Origin: Pseudomonadota bacterium
GTDB taxonomy: Bacteria > Pseudomonadota > Alphaproteobacteria > Rhizobiales > Rhizobiaceae
Direction of reading: 5' to 3'
Assembly: GCA_023451735.1 (NCBI GenBank)
Contig: JAEXYH010000005.1
Coordinates: 1-64,000, forward strand
DNA length: 64,000 nucleotides
The notes beneath the pieces were generated by a model. That model saw nothing but the letters and a program-made list of their open reading frames with translations, made no database searches and was not told the DNA's origin. Shown in pieces: positions 19,150-30,061 of the stretch. The translations under genes were made by a program, and so were the position numbers. The stretch's first letter is position 1, and the number at the start of each line of letters is the position of its first letter.

Positions 19150-19998
19150 ATGGCTTCCAAAACCTCCCGCCTGTCGCGCTTCGCGAACCTGGAATTCATT
19201 CTCGGCGCAGCACTGACCGTCGTTATCTGCCTCGCCGTTCTGTTCTCCGACGTGCTGTTTCCGGGCGGCGCAGATAAGATCGACCTGATGGCGCGTCTGG
19301 CAAAGCCGTTTGCCTCAGCCGCGCACCCGTTCGGGACGGATCCGCTCGGTCGTGATGTGCTGGCGCGTGTCGTTGCCGGCGGCAAGATTTCGCTTCTGGT
19401 CGGTTTCACCTCGGTCATCGGCGCCGTCATCTTTGGCGTGGTGGTCGGCCTGATTGCTGGTTATTACCGCGGCTTCTGGGACGTGCTGGTCATGCGTTTC
19501 GCCGACCTGCAGCTTGCCATGCCGTTCATCCTGCTCGCCATCACCTTCATCGCCATCGTCGGCGGCAGCCTGACCAACACGATCATCCTCCTGATCGTGT
19601 CGCAATGGGTGCAATATGCCCGCCTCGTGCGCGGCTCGGTTCTGACGCTGCGCGAGCGCGAATTCATCCTCTCGGCCCGTGCGATCGGCGTCAAAGACTG
19701 GCGCATCATCTTCCAACACCTGCTGCCGAACCTGATCGGCCCGGTAATCGTGCTGATGACGCTCAACGTCGCCAATAACATCCTGCTCGAAAGCAGCTTG
19801 ACCTTCCTTGGCCTCGGCGTCGATCCGACCATCCCGAGCTGGGGTGGCATGCTGGCCGATGGCCGCACATACCTTCAGACCGCATGGTGGGTCAGCGTCT
19901 TCCCGGGCCTTGCCATCCTTCTCACCGTGCTTGGCCTCAATCTGCTCGGCGATTGGCTGCGCGACAGCCTCGACCCGACCGGCCGCACTTCCAGATAA
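19150..19998 (+). CDS. Dipeptide-type ABC transporter permease (DppC/GsiD class)
   Basis: A 282-residue permease. The HPFGTDPLGRDVLARVVAGGKISL motif after the first membrane segment is diagnostic of the DppC/OppC class, and the coupling loop reads VLTLREREFILSARAIGVKDW. The C-terminal LGDWLRDSLDP is the normal ending. It starts seven bases after the first permease gene. Function as for its partner; no unusual features. Confidence 0.93.
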   Translation: MASKTSRLSRFANLEFILGAALTVVICLAVLFSDVLFPGGADKIDLMARLAKPFASAAHPFGTDPLGRDVLARVVAGGKISLLVGFTSVIGAVIFGVVVGLIAGYYRGFWDVLVMRFADLQLAMPFILLAITFIAIVGGSLTNTIILLIVSQWVQYARLVRGSVLTLREREFILSARAIGVKDWRIIFQHLLPNLIGPVIVLMTLNVANNILLESSLTFLGLGVDPTIPSWGGMLADGRTYLQTAWWVSVFPGLAILLTVLGLNLLGDWLRDSLDPTGRTSR

Positions 19999-20029
19999 TC
20001 CTTTCGGCATACAGCAAGGCTTAAGCACC

Positions 20030-21763
20030 ATGACTTCGATCTTCGAGACTTCAATCGAGCGTACTCTTGAAACTCTGGTCACCGGTGCCAAGCCCGGCCT
20101 GTCTTTCGAAGCCTGGACATTCGACGATACGAAAAGCCGCCGCGCCGCCGAACAGGCGCTGAAGGAAAAAGGCATAACCGCCCGCATCCGCAGCGCCTAC
20201 AAGCCGCTTCTCTTCACCTTCCTCGAAGAGATCGACCTTGCCTGCGTAACCGCGATTGAGGTGCGTTACCCGGTACATGCCAACGCGCCGGCCAACCGTT
20301 TTCGCCTTGAAGCTTACCCGCTGGCATCGCTCATCGGTGACGCGAAGATCGAATTCATCGCCCGCGACGACGGCGAATTCTTTTACAATGTCACTCTGAC
20401 TCGCAACGGCGAGACAGAAACCCTGAAAGTTCTCGTGCCGAACCGCGTGCATCAGGATGTTGTTGGCGAAACCAATGTCTCACCAACGGGCTGGTACCGC
20501 GCCGAAGGCAATGAGAGCGGCGAGCGTCTGGAAACTGATTACGAACGCCTGTTCCACGGCGCTATCGACGCTGTTGCCGATTATGATTGGGGTTCGACCG
20601 AGCCCTATTTCGAAGAACTCAACATCTGCGTCTCGCATCCGGCCGAAGATATGGAACTGCCGGTCGGCGACGAAGTCGTCAGCCTGCGCGAAGCGCTTCA
20701 CGAGGATTTCTACTTCTCGCTGCTCGAATTTTTCCAGAAAAAGTCCGGCCGGCCGCTCGGCGACCGTGGCCTGAAGCCCGGCCAGATTGTGCCGGAGATC
20801 ATCCGGAGTGCCGGTGAGATCCGCATTCACGTCGAAACCCGCCCGCTGACGACCGGTTTCCTCGACGGCCAGGAACACGCAATCGATATCGCGGCCGAAC
20901 CGCCGGCAGCCGCCCAGATGGCGAAGCTCCTGGCAGAAATCGGCGGAGAGGAATTCACCGCCAATTCCCGATCCGGCCGCGTTCTTTCGGCTCGCTACGT
21001 CAAGGGCAGCGACGCTGCCGTGATGATCAGCGGCGGCCAGCATCCCAACGAAACGACAGGCATCGTCGGCGCGATCCGCGCCGCCCGCGCCCTGAAACAG
21101 CGCGCCAATTCGCATTTCACCATCTCGCCGCTGGAAAACCCGGATGGCTACGCGCTGCACCAGCGCCTGCGTGTCGACAACCCGCGCCACATGCATCACG
21201 CCGCTCGTTACACGGCTCTGGGTGACGATCTCGAATACCGAACGCGCGAAAATTCAGGCGAGCACCTGAACGAAAAGGCGATCCGCTTCAAGGCGCAGGA
21301 GATCAGCGGCGCAAAACTGCATGTGAACCTGCACGGCTACCCGTCTCATGAATGGACCCGGCCGCTGTCGGGCTACGTGCCGCGCAATTTCGCCATGTGG
21401 ACGCTGCCGAAAGGCTTCTTCCTCGTGATGCGCCACCACGCCGGCTGGACGGAACAGGCAGAAGCCATGCTCGACCATGTGACACGGCATCTCGGCGCCA
21501 TTCCGGGCATTCTCGACTACAACAACCGCCAGATCGCGCTTTACGAAACCCATGCCGGCGAAACGGGTTTCCGCATCATCAACGGTTTCCCCTGCCTTTC
21601 ATCGATCGACGATCGCCACACCGTGCCGCTGACGCTGATTACCGAATATCCGGACGAAACCATCTACGGCGACGATTTCATCACCGGCCATACGGCGCAG
21701 ATGGAAACGGTGATCTCGGCCTACGAATCCTGGCAGATGCTGCAGGCAAAGGCTTCGGTCTGA
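20030..21763 (+). CDS. M14-family zinc carboxypeptidase-like protein
   Basis: A 577-residue protein. The catalytic domain occupies the C-terminal half: HPNE at 338-341 gives the M14 HxxE zinc pair, LHVNLHGYPSHEW at 430-442 supplies the third histidine, and LITEYP near residue 544 supplies a candidate catalytic glutamate. The first 310 residues have no domain I can name. No signal peptide, so it is cytoplasmic and would process imported peptides or amides. I start at ATG 20030 (MTSIFETS); the same frame is open much further upstream but that would lie inside the permease gene. Last gene of the oxoprolinase/importer operon. Confidence 0.85.
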   Translation: MTSIFETSIERTLETLVTGAKPGLSFEAWTFDDTKSRRAAEQALKEKGITARIRSAYKPLLFTFLEEIDLACVTAIEVRYPVHANAPANRFRLEAYPLASLIGDAKIEFIARDDGEFFYNVTLTRNGETETLKVLVPNRVHQDVVGETNVSPTGWYRAEGNESGERLETDYERLFHGAIDAVADYDWGSTEPYFEELNICVSHPAEDMELPVGDEVVSLREALHEDFYFSLLEFFQKKSGRPLGDRGLKPGQIVPEIIRSAGEIRIHVETRPLTTGFLDGQEHAIDIAAEPPAAAQMAKLLAEIGGEEFTANSRSGRVLSARYVKGSDAAVMISGGQHPNETTGIVGAIRAARALKQRANSHFTISPLENPDGYALHQRLRVDNPRHMHHAARYTALGDDLEYRTRENSGEHLNEKAIRFKAQEISGAKLHVNLHGYPSHEWTRPLSGYVPRNFAMWTLPKGFFLVMRHHAGWTEQAEAMLDHVTRHLGAIPGILDYNNRQIALYETHAGETGFRIINGFPCLSSIDDRHTVPLTLITEYPDETIYGDDFITGHTAQMETVISAYESWQMLQAKASV

Positions 21764-21786
21764 CCGCGAGATTTGGCGGGATGGAT

Positions 21787-21840
21787 GGAGGTCCAACAAC
21801 CTCCTATCCTCGATAATCTGACATCACCAGATCGGCTGGA

Positions 21841-21851
<11 letters not shown>
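21787..21851. terminator. Candidate convergent terminator hairpins
   Basis: Two hairpins lie between the convergent operons: GGAGGT-N6-ACCTCC (21787-21804) and AGATCGGCTG-GAT-CAGCCGATCT (21829-21851), the latter a perfect 10-bp stem that overlaps the stop codon of the minus-strand ATPase gene. Neither has a strong T-tract, so termination is inferred from position and symmetry. Confidence 0.5.
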
Positions 21852-23652
<1,801 letters not shown>

Positions 23653-23656
23653 GGTG

Positions 23657-25441
23657 TCATCGTCCTATCGCATAGGCCTGCATCAGGCGCGGAGTGGCTG
23701 CGGCGCGCAACAGGCCATCGGCATCGCGACGAGCAGCCGTCAGGCGACCGACGGACCAGGCATCGGCAACCTTGACCTTGTGGCCACGGCGGCGCAGCTC
23801 CGCCAGCGTCGTCTCGCCGATCGTGCTCTCCACCATGATCTCGCCAGGCGAACTGGTGCGCGGATAGAACGAGCCCGGGAAATGGGACGTGTGGAAGAGC
23901 GGCATGTCGATCGCCGCCTGCAGGTTCTTGCCGTGATGGGCATACCGCAGGAAGAAAGGCAGCTGCCACTGATCCTGCTGATCGCCGCCCGGCGTGCCGA
24001 ACACCATCGAGGGTCTGCCCTGATACAGCGCCAGCGACGGGGTCAACGTTGTGCGCGGACGCTTGCCCGGTGCAAGCGAAGTCGGCAAACCGTCCTTCAG
24101 CCAGAACATCTGGGCGCGGGAATTGAGCGCAAAACCGAGGCCCGGAATGATCGGCGAGGACTGCAGCCAGCCGCCCGAAGGTGTGGTCGAAACCATATTT
24201 CCCCAACGGTCGATAACGTCGATATGGACGGTATCGCCGCGCTTTTCGGTGAGATGCGACATGGTCGGTTCATACACCGTGCCGGTGCCGCTCGTTTCCG
24301 CGAGCATGGCCATGGTGGCATCGATCTGGTGCTCGTAGCCCGGCACGGTTCCCGGACGCAGGTCGAGCGAGGCGGCCGCGCCGATCAGCTTGCGGCGCTC
24401 CGCATTGTAGCCATCAGAGAGCAGATATTCGGTCGGGATCTGACCGAATTCCGGGTCGCCATAATAGACCTCGCGATCGGCGAAGGCCAGCTTCATCGCC
24501 TCGACGACCGTATGGACGAAATCCGGGCCGGACGGGTCCATGGCAGCAAGATCAAAACCCTTCAGCAGCGCGAGCGACTGCAGGAGCACTGGCCCCTGCC
24601 CCCAGGCCGGTGTCTTGGCGATGGTCCAGTCCTGATAGTCCAGCGTCTGCGGCGCTTCGATGGTAGCGCTCCAGTTAGCCATGTCGTCTGCCGTCAGCAC
24701 GCCCTTGTGCCTGGAGCCGCTCGCATCCATGACTTCGGCGGTCTTGAGGTAGGTATCGATCGTTTCCGCCACGAAGCCGCGATAGAAGGCGTCACGCGCC
24801 GCTTCGACCTGATTTTCACGGCCGGTCGTGGCTTCCGCTTCGGCAATAATGCGCTTGTAGGTCTCTGCAAGAACCGGGTTCTTGAAATTGGCATGAGCCT
24901 CTGGTGCCGAACCACCCGGCAGCCAGGTTTCGTAGGAGGTCGGCCATTCCTTTTTGAAGAAACCGGCAAGGCCCTTGATGGTGTTGGCTACACGCGGCAG
25001 CGTCGGGTGGCCATATTCGGCATAGTAAATCGCCGGTTCCAGCACTTCGCGGACGCTCATCGTGCCGTAGTCGCGCAGCATCAGCATCCAGCCGTCGAAG
25101 GCGCCGGGGATGACGGTGGCCAGCAGGCCGTCGCCGGGGATCAATTTCAGGCCTTCGGATGTGTAGTGCTCGATCGTAGCGCCTGCCGGTGCCGGCCCCT
25201 GGGCGCAGATGACTTCCACCTTGTCGGTCTTCTTGGAATAAAAGACAGCGGGCATGTCGCCGCCCGGGCCGCAGAGATGCGGCTCGACGATCTGCAGAAC
25301 GAAGCCGGTTGCGACAGCCGCATCAAAGGCATTGCCGCCCTTTTCCAGGATCGCCATGCCGACGGCGGAGGCGATCCAGTGGGTCGAGGTGACGACGCCA
25401 AAGGTGCCGAGGATTTCGGGGCGCGTGGTAAAATCGGACAT
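23657..25441 (-). CDS. Gamma-glutamyltransferase-fold N-terminal-nucleophile hydrolase
   Basis: A 594-residue GGT-family precursor that should cleave itself before Thr404 (RGDT404VHIDVID) to give large and small subunits, with Thr404 as nucleophile. The segment WGNMVSTTPSGGWLQSSP follows as usual. There is no signal peptide (MSDFTTRPEILGTFG), unlike periplasmic GGTs, so it acts on imported substrate. The glutamyl-recognition motifs differ from E. coli GGT: the FRExAP arginine region reads AQGPAPAGA, NxxMDDF reads NSRAQMF, and SSMSP reads TTLTP. It is therefore safer to call it a GGT-fold acylase of unknown specificity. It is coded between permease and ATPase genes of its importer. Confidence 0.88.
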   Translation of the reverse strand: MSDFTTRPEILGTFGVVTSTHWIASAVGMAILEKGGNAFDAAVATGFVLQIVEPHLCGPGGDMPAVFYSKKTDKVEVICAQGPAPAGATIEHYTSEGLKLIPGDGLLATVIPGAFDGWMLMLRDYGTMSVREVLEPAIYYAEYGHPTLPRVANTIKGLAGFFKKEWPTSYETWLPGGSAPEAHANFKNPVLAETYKRIIAEAEATTGRENQVEAARDAFYRGFVAETIDTYLKTAEVMDASGSRHKGVLTADDMANWSATIEAPQTLDYQDWTIAKTPAWGQGPVLLQSLALLKGFDLAAMDPSGPDFVHTVVEAMKLAFADREVYYGDPEFGQIPTEYLLSDGYNAERRKLIGAAASLDLRPGTVPGYEHQIDATMAMLAETSGTGTVYEPTMSHLTEKRGDTVHIDVIDRWGNMVSTTPSGGWLQSSPIIPGLGFALNSRAQMFWLKDGLPTSLAPGKRPRTTLTPSLALYQGRPSMVFGTPGGDQQDQWQLPFFLRYAHHGKNLQAAIDMPLFHTSHFPGSFYPRTSSPGEIMVESTIGETTLAELRRRGHKVKVADAWSVGRLTAARRDADGLLRAAATPRLMQAYAIGR

Positions 25442-25463
25442 TCTTGGAATTCCCTATGAAAAC

Positions 25464-26336
25464 TTAGGCCTCGCGCGGATCAAGCGCGTCGCGCAGGCCG
25501 TCGCCGAGCAGATTGAAACCGATGACGACGAGGAAGATTGCGATACCCGGCCACATGGTCATCCACGGCGCCTGGCTCAGAAAATTCTTGGCGGTATTGA
25601 GCATCGAGCCCCAGCTCGGTGCCGGTGCCTGCTGTCCAAGTCCAAGGAATGACAGGCTTGCTTCCGCGATGATCGCAGTCGCCACAGTCAGCGTCGCCTG
25701 GACGATGATCGGTGCAAAGACGTTGGGCAGGATGTAGCGGGTCATGATGTCGAAGTGGTTCAGGCCGATAGAGCGGGCACCTTCCACATAGTCTTCCGTT
25801 TTGACCGCAAGCACCTGCCCGCGGGTCAGCCGCACGAAGATAGGCATGGCTGATAGACCGATAGCGATCATCGCATTGGTAAGGCTCGGACCGAGGAAAG
25901 CTGCAAGCGCGATCGCCATGATGAGGAACGGCATGGCGAGCAGCGCCTCGGTGACGCGCGAGATCACCATGTCAATCCATCCGCCGAAATAGCCGGCGAC
26001 GAGGCCAAATGGTACGCCGATCACCACGGCGATCATGACGGAGACCACGCCGGCCATCAGCGAGGCCTGCGCGCCCCAGACCATCCGCGAAAGGATATCG
26101 CGGCCGAGGTCATCGGTCCCGAGCCAGTGGGCGGCGGATGGCGCCTTGCGGATAGCGCCCCAGCTGGTGGCGATCGGATCGGCGATCGGCAGGATCGGGG
26201 CGGCGGCCGCAAGAATGGCGAAGAACAGCACGATAACCAAACCGACGAGCGCCGACTTGTTGCGCTTCATCTTCTTCCAGGCGCGGCTTTCCTGTCGCTT
26301 GGCCGGGACAGGGACGGTGGAGCTGATAGCTGTCAT
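25464..26336 (-). CDS. Dipeptide-type ABC transporter permease (DppC class)
   Basis: A 290-residue permease with a hydrophilic N-terminus, one membrane segment (ALVGLVIVLFFAILAAAAPIL) and the class motif HWLGTDDLGRDILSRMVWGAQASL. Coupling loop QVLAVKTEDYVEGARSIGLNH; C-terminal LLGDGLRDALDPREA. I start at MTAISSTVPVP (26336); an in-frame ATG 48 bases upstream would overlap the preceding permease gene. It partners with the 26347-27294 permease. Confidence 0.92.
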   Translation of the reverse strand: MTAISSTVPVPAKRQESRAWKKMKRNKSALVGLVIVLFFAILAAAAPILPIADPIATSWGAIRKAPSAAHWLGTDDLGRDILSRMVWGAQASLMAGVVSVMIAVVIGVPFGLVAGYFGGWIDMVISRVTEALLAMPFLIMAIALAAFLGPSLTNAMIAIGLSAMPIFVRLTRGQVLAVKTEDYVEGARSIGLNHFDIMTRYILPNVFAPIIVQATLTVATAIIAEASLSFLGLGQQAPAPSWGSMLNTAKNFLSQAPWMTMWPGIAIFLVVIGFNLLGDGLRDALDPREA

Positions 26337-26346
26337 GTCGTCGTCC

Positions 26347-27294
26347 TCAGATGGTCGCCCTGAGGCGCGGATTGAGCAGGACATAAGCGATGTCGGCGAG
26401 AAGGTTCATCAGGATGAAGCCGACGGCAGTGCACAGAACGATGCCCTGGACAACGGCATAATCGCGAGTGAACACGGCATCGACGGTCATCTTGCCGAAG
26501 CCCGGGATGGTAAAAATCTGTTCGGTCAGGACGGCCCCGGCAAGCAGTTCGCCGAACAGCAGCGCCAGAAGCGTGATGACCGGCAGAAGCGCGTTGCGAA
26601 AACTGTGCGACAGGATGATTTCGCGCGGCGACAATCCCTTGGCTCGGGCAGTGCGTATGTAGTCGGAGCTTAAAACCGCGACCATGGCCGAACGGGTATG
26701 GCGCATCAGCGTCGCGGCGAGCGCATTACCGAGCACGAAGGCCGGCATGATCATCGTCTCGATCGAGCGAACCGGATCGACGAAGATCGATTCATAACCG
26801 GAAGCCGGAAGCCAGCCGAGCTGCACCGAAACGAGCAGGATCAGCATGATGCCGAGCCAGAAATTCGGAATCGAGAGACCTGACAGTGCCACGATATTGG
26901 CGGTGTAATCGATCCAGGTGTTCTTCTTGACTGCAGCCAGGATTCCGATCGGGATACCGATGATCATCGCGAAGAACATGGCCATGACGGCAAGCTGGAT
27001 CGTGACCGGCAGCTTCTGTCCGATCAGTTCCAGCACCGGCTGGTTGGTGCGCAGCGAGATGCCGAAATCACCCGTCACAACCCCACCCAGCCAGTTGAGA
27101 TACTGAACCGGCATCGGATCGTTGAGACGGTATTTTTCACGCAGGAATTCGATCGTTGCCGGATCGCGTTCCTCGCCGGCCATGGCCAGAACGGGATCAC
27201 CCGGCAAAAGCTTCTGCAGTGAAAAGACGAAGATCGAAATGATTAGCAGCGTCGGGATCGCGACCAGCAGTCGCTTGCCGATATAGACAGGCAT
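26347..27294 (-). CDS. Dipeptide-type ABC transporter permease (DppB class)
   Basis: A 315-residue permease starting MPVYIGKRLLVAIPTLLIIS, the standard N-terminus of the class. The periplasmic loop contains YRLNDPMPVQYLNWLGGVVTGDFG and the coupling loop AVLSSDYIRTARAKGLSPRE. I chose ATG 27294, preceded by GAGGGCA, over an in-frame ATG at 27348 that sits in the intercistronic stem-loop. It is second in the operon after the binding-protein gene. Confidence 0.92.
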   Translation of the reverse strand: MPVYIGKRLLVAIPTLLIISIFVFSLQKLLPGDPVLAMAGEERDPATIEFLREKYRLNDPMPVQYLNWLGGVVTGDFGISLRTNQPVLELIGQKLPVTIQLAVMAMFFAMIIGIPIGILAAVKKNTWIDYTANIVALSGLSIPNFWLGIMLILLVSVQLGWLPASGYESIFVDPVRSIETMIMPAFVLGNALAATLMRHTRSAMVAVLSSDYIRTARAKGLSPREIILSHSFRNALLPVITLLALLFGELLAGAVLTEQIFTIPGFGKMTVDAVFTRDYAVVQGIVLCTAVGFILMNLLADIAYVLLNPRLRATI

Positions 27295-27341
27295 GGCATT
27301 GCCCTCGTTTATGGTCAGTCTCGGTTCGGTCAGTCTGACAG

Positions 27342-27367
27342 GCCGCACGAGGCTTGCCTCGTGCGGC
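27342..27367 (-). other. Intercistronic stem-loop between binding protein and permease
   Basis: GCCGCACGAGG-CTTG-CCTCGTGCGGC, a perfect 11-bp stem with a four-base loop, lies 17 bases after the binding-protein stop and 47 bases before the permease start. It is the counterpart of the stem-loops at 18169, 35886, 43579 and 58480, with no sequence similarity to them. Confidence 0.7.
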
Positions 27368-27383
27368 AGTCGATCAAGCGGGA

Positions 27384-28892
27384 TCAGTCCTTGGAGACAC
27401 CAAGCAGGCGGATCATGCCGTCCGGCGACGGCGCCCAGCCCTTCACCTTCTTGGAGAGGGCATAGGCATAGGGCTGGTGACCAAGATAGATGATCGGCAT
27501 GTCGTCGTTGAGGATCGCCATGGCCGCATCATATTTTTCCTTGCGGACGGCATCGTCGGTCGAGGCGCGGGCCGCGTTGAGCAATGTGTCGACTTCCGGG
27601 TTGCAATATTTCACGTCGTTGATGCCGCCCTTGCAGGTGACGAACTGGTGAATGTTGCCATCCGGATCGATACGGCCGGACCAGTCCGAACGCGACAGCT
27701 GATAGTTACCGGCGGTCTGTTCCGAGAGAAGCGTCGCGAATTCGGTCGCCTTCAGCGTGACGTTGAAACCGGCTTCCGCCACCATCGACTGGATGACCTG
27801 CATCATCTGGGTCTGGGTCGTGTTGTTGGCGTGCTGCAGTTCGATGTCGAGCTTTTCGTAGCCCGCTTCCTTCATCAGCTGCTTGGCCTTGTCGATATCG
27901 CGAGCCGGAACCGGAATATTCTTGTCGAACCAAGGGCTCGACGGCGGGAACGGCTGGTTGCCGGCCTTCGAAGTGCCTTCGAAGACGATCTGGCCGATCG
28001 CTTCGCGGTCGATTGCAAGCGAGAAAGCCTGGCGCAGGCGCTTGTCCTTGCCGAGCGGGTTTTCCGCACGCGGGCCGTTTGCGATGTTGACATACATTGC
28101 CATGTAGCCTGGACCGATGACGTCGGCGTAAGTGAGGTTCGCGTCGTTCTTGACCGATTCCGCATCGGAGGCGGAGATACGCTCGGCCATGTCGAGATCG
28201 CCGGACCGCAGGTTGGCGAGCTTCACGGTCGTGTCGGGGATCGGCAGGTAGGTCACCTTGTCGACGAGAATCTTATCCTTGTCCCAGTAGTCGGCGAACT
28301 TTTCCAGCACGATACGGTCCTGCTGGATACGTTCGACAAACTTGAACGGGCCGGCGCAAACCGGCTTGGAGCCGAAGTTGGCGCCGAGTTCGGCTGCAGC
28401 CTTCGGCGCAACGATCATGCCAGCGCGGTCGGACAGCTGGGCGAGCAGCGTCACGTCTGCCGATTTCAGGGTGAATTTGACTTCCAGCGGGCCTGTCGCC
28501 TCCACCTTTGCCACGGAAGACAGCTCACTCTTGCGGCGCGATTCCGGCAGGGTCATGTTGCGCTCGATGGTGGCGACGACGGCCGCCGCATCCAGCACTT
28601 CGCCGTCGTGGAACTTGACGCCGTCGCGAATCTTCATCGTTAGAACCTTGCCCTCTTCCGACCAGGCCCATTCGGTGGCCAGCTGTGGCACGATCTTCAT
28701 GTCCTGGTCGATATCGACGAGCTTGTCGCACATCGCGGTATAGACGATGCGGCCGACAAAGGTGCGCGACTGCGCCGGATCCAGCACATCGGCATCGTCG
28801 TTAAGTCCGATGCGCAGCTCGGACGACATGGCCGGCATGGCCATCAAGGCACTGGCGAGCAGTGCCGCGCTCAAAGCGGTAATTCTCTTCAT
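27384..28892 (-). CDS. Family 5 peptide-type solute-binding protein
   Basis: A 502-residue periplasmic binding protein with a clear Sec signal peptide (MKRITALSAALLASALMAMPAMS, cleavage near residue 23) and mature start SELRIGLNDDADVLDPAQS. The FHDGEVLDAAAVVATIERN block and PIIYLGHQPYAYALSKKVKGW near the C-terminus fit DppA-like proteins. AGAGGATAG ribosome site before ATG 28892. First gene of the GGT-fold operon after the regulator gene. Substrate unknown; by context a compound with an amide bond cleaved by the GGT-fold enzyme. Confidence 0.92.
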   Translation of the reverse strand: MKRITALSAALLASALMAMPAMSSELRIGLNDDADVLDPAQSRTFVGRIVYTAMCDKLVDIDQDMKIVPQLATEWAWSEEGKVLTMKIRDGVKFHDGEVLDAAAVVATIERNMTLPESRRKSELSSVAKVEATGPLEVKFTLKSADVTLLAQLSDRAGMIVAPKAAAELGANFGSKPVCAGPFKFVERIQQDRIVLEKFADYWDKDKILVDKVTYLPIPDTTVKLANLRSGDLDMAERISASDAESVKNDANLTYADVIGPGYMAMYVNIANGPRAENPLGKDKRLRQAFSLAIDREAIGQIVFEGTSKAGNQPFPPSSPWFDKNIPVPARDIDKAKQLMKEAGYEKLDIELQHANNTTQTQMMQVIQSMVAEAGFNVTLKATEFATLLSEQTAGNYQLSRSDWSGRIDPDGNIHQFVTCKGGINDVKYCNPEVDTLLNAARASTDDAVRKEKYDAAMAILNDDMPIIYLGHQPYAYALSKKVKGWAPSPDGMIRLLGVSKD

Positions 28893-28976
28893 GTTCTATC
28901 CTCTGGTCTGACTATCTTTGATGACATTGTTCTTGTTGGCCGGCCCTACGGGCCAGGCGGTCTTGAAATCGGCGGA

Positions 28977-29789
28977 TCATGAGACGGCGCTGATTGCGTC
29001 GTCGTCATCTTCCACTGTGTCGGCTGACGAAACCGCCGTGGCGGTTTCGTCTAGAAACTCAAGCGAGGTGGCGCGGATCAGGCGCTCCTGATGCATGAGA
29101 AGGTGCTGGCGCATCGCCTCTCCCGCTCGCCCGGGATCCCGTGCGGCGATGGCATCGACGATCGCCATATGCTGTTCGTAGGAGGTGCGCCCATTGGTTC
29201 CGGTGCGCCGTGCACGCTCGCGAATGGACTGCCATGCCCCGTCCTGTCGAACGCGGTTGACTACATCGAAAATCGACAGGAACAGCATGTTTCCGGCGCT
29301 CTGGGCGATCTGGCGATGGAGCGACCCGTCCCACAGCTCCTTGGCATCGGCATCCTTGCTCTGGCCCGTTTTCTCGGCGAGAGCACGCATCCTCTCGATT
29401 TCGGACGGTTTGGCGCGCATTGCGGCGAGTTGTGCCAGCTGCGGCTCGATGCGCAGGCGCACTTCCATGATCTCCATGAAATCGGTACCGGCAACCAATT
29501 CATCGACTTGAGCAGACCAGCCATCGGGCTTTTCACCCAGAAAGGTTCCGGCACCCTGACGTCGCCAGACCAGCCCTTCCGCTTCCAGAACCTCCAGAGC
29601 GCGGCGAACAGCCCTACGGCCGACATTCAAACTCTCCGCAAAGGCCCGCTCGGTCGGCAAACGCCCATCCTTTGCGATCTCTCCATTCCGGATGAATTCG
29701 CGAAGCCTTGCCAGAGCGAAATTGGAATTGTCGTTAGGGCCTGCGGTCAAGTTGCACCATTTGATCGAACCAATTCTGTATTGGTTCAA
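28977..29789 (-). CDS. GntR-family regulator with FCD domain
   Basis: A 270-residue FadR-type regulator. Winged helix at about residues 22-85 (LPTERAFAESLNVGRRAVRRALEVLEAEGL) and FCD domain with SLHRQIAQSAGN and YEQHMAIVDAIAARD, the metal-ligand segments. The start is uncertain: the frame opens with TTG 29789, which lies inside a candidate operator (29767-29787); another TTG at 29750 is possible and would leave the operator upstream. Same strand as the operon it precedes by 84 bases, so it probably autoregulates and controls the GGT-fold cassette. Confidence 0.88.
   Translation of the reverse strand: MNQYRIGSIKWCNLTAGPNDNSNFALARLREFIRNGEIAKDGRLPTERAFAESLNVGRRAVRRALEVLEAEGLVWRRQGAGTFLGEKPDGWSAQVDELVAGTDFMEIMEVRLRIEPQLAQLAAMRAKPSEIERMRALAEKTGQSKDADAKELWDGSLHRQIAQSAGNMLFLSIFDVVNRVRQDGAWQSIRERARRTGTNGRTSYEQHMAIVDAIAARDPGRAGEAMRQHLLMHQERLIRATSLEFLDETATAVSSADTVEDDDDAISAVS
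29767..29787. promoter_or_regulatory. Candidate operator of the GntR/FCD regulator
   Basis: GAACCAAT-TCTGT-ATTGGTTC is a perfect 8-bp inverted repeat with a five-base spacer, extended outward by three more matching pairs after one mismatch. It overlaps the apparent 5' end of the regulator gene. Autoregulation is inferred. The rest of the 272-base gap up to 30061 shows no gene; its middle is AT-richer than its surroundings. Confidence 0.5.
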
Positions 29790-30061
29790 TCTGGAGGATT
29801 TTCCTCACACACGTCAAGCCATTTTTTTGGGCGTCCTACTTTGCCGCTCAAAATATATGCAGAACAGTTTGGAAACGGGACATAACCGCAGAAACAAGGG
29901 CTACGGCTTCGTAGGAAAACCACGCAGCAAAACGCCGGCGTTCCAGATGGAGCGTCGGCGCGAATGTCGCATGTTCTAAAGTTTTGGGCTCCGGACTCGG
30001 ATGACGTATCTTACCATCCTGCTGGTCGGGCTCGTCCGGATCGATAGCGAAAAGGCTTAAC

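Noticed and set aside
19808..20029. Upstream extension of the M14 gene
   Set aside because: The frame is open but lies within the permease gene and adds an arginine/serine/alanine-rich leader; ATG 20030 gives the natural N-terminus after a short gap.
29988..30045. TCCGGA-containing repeats as a terminator
   Set aside because: The hexamer is self-palindromic and the two copies do not form a convincing stem with a short loop.
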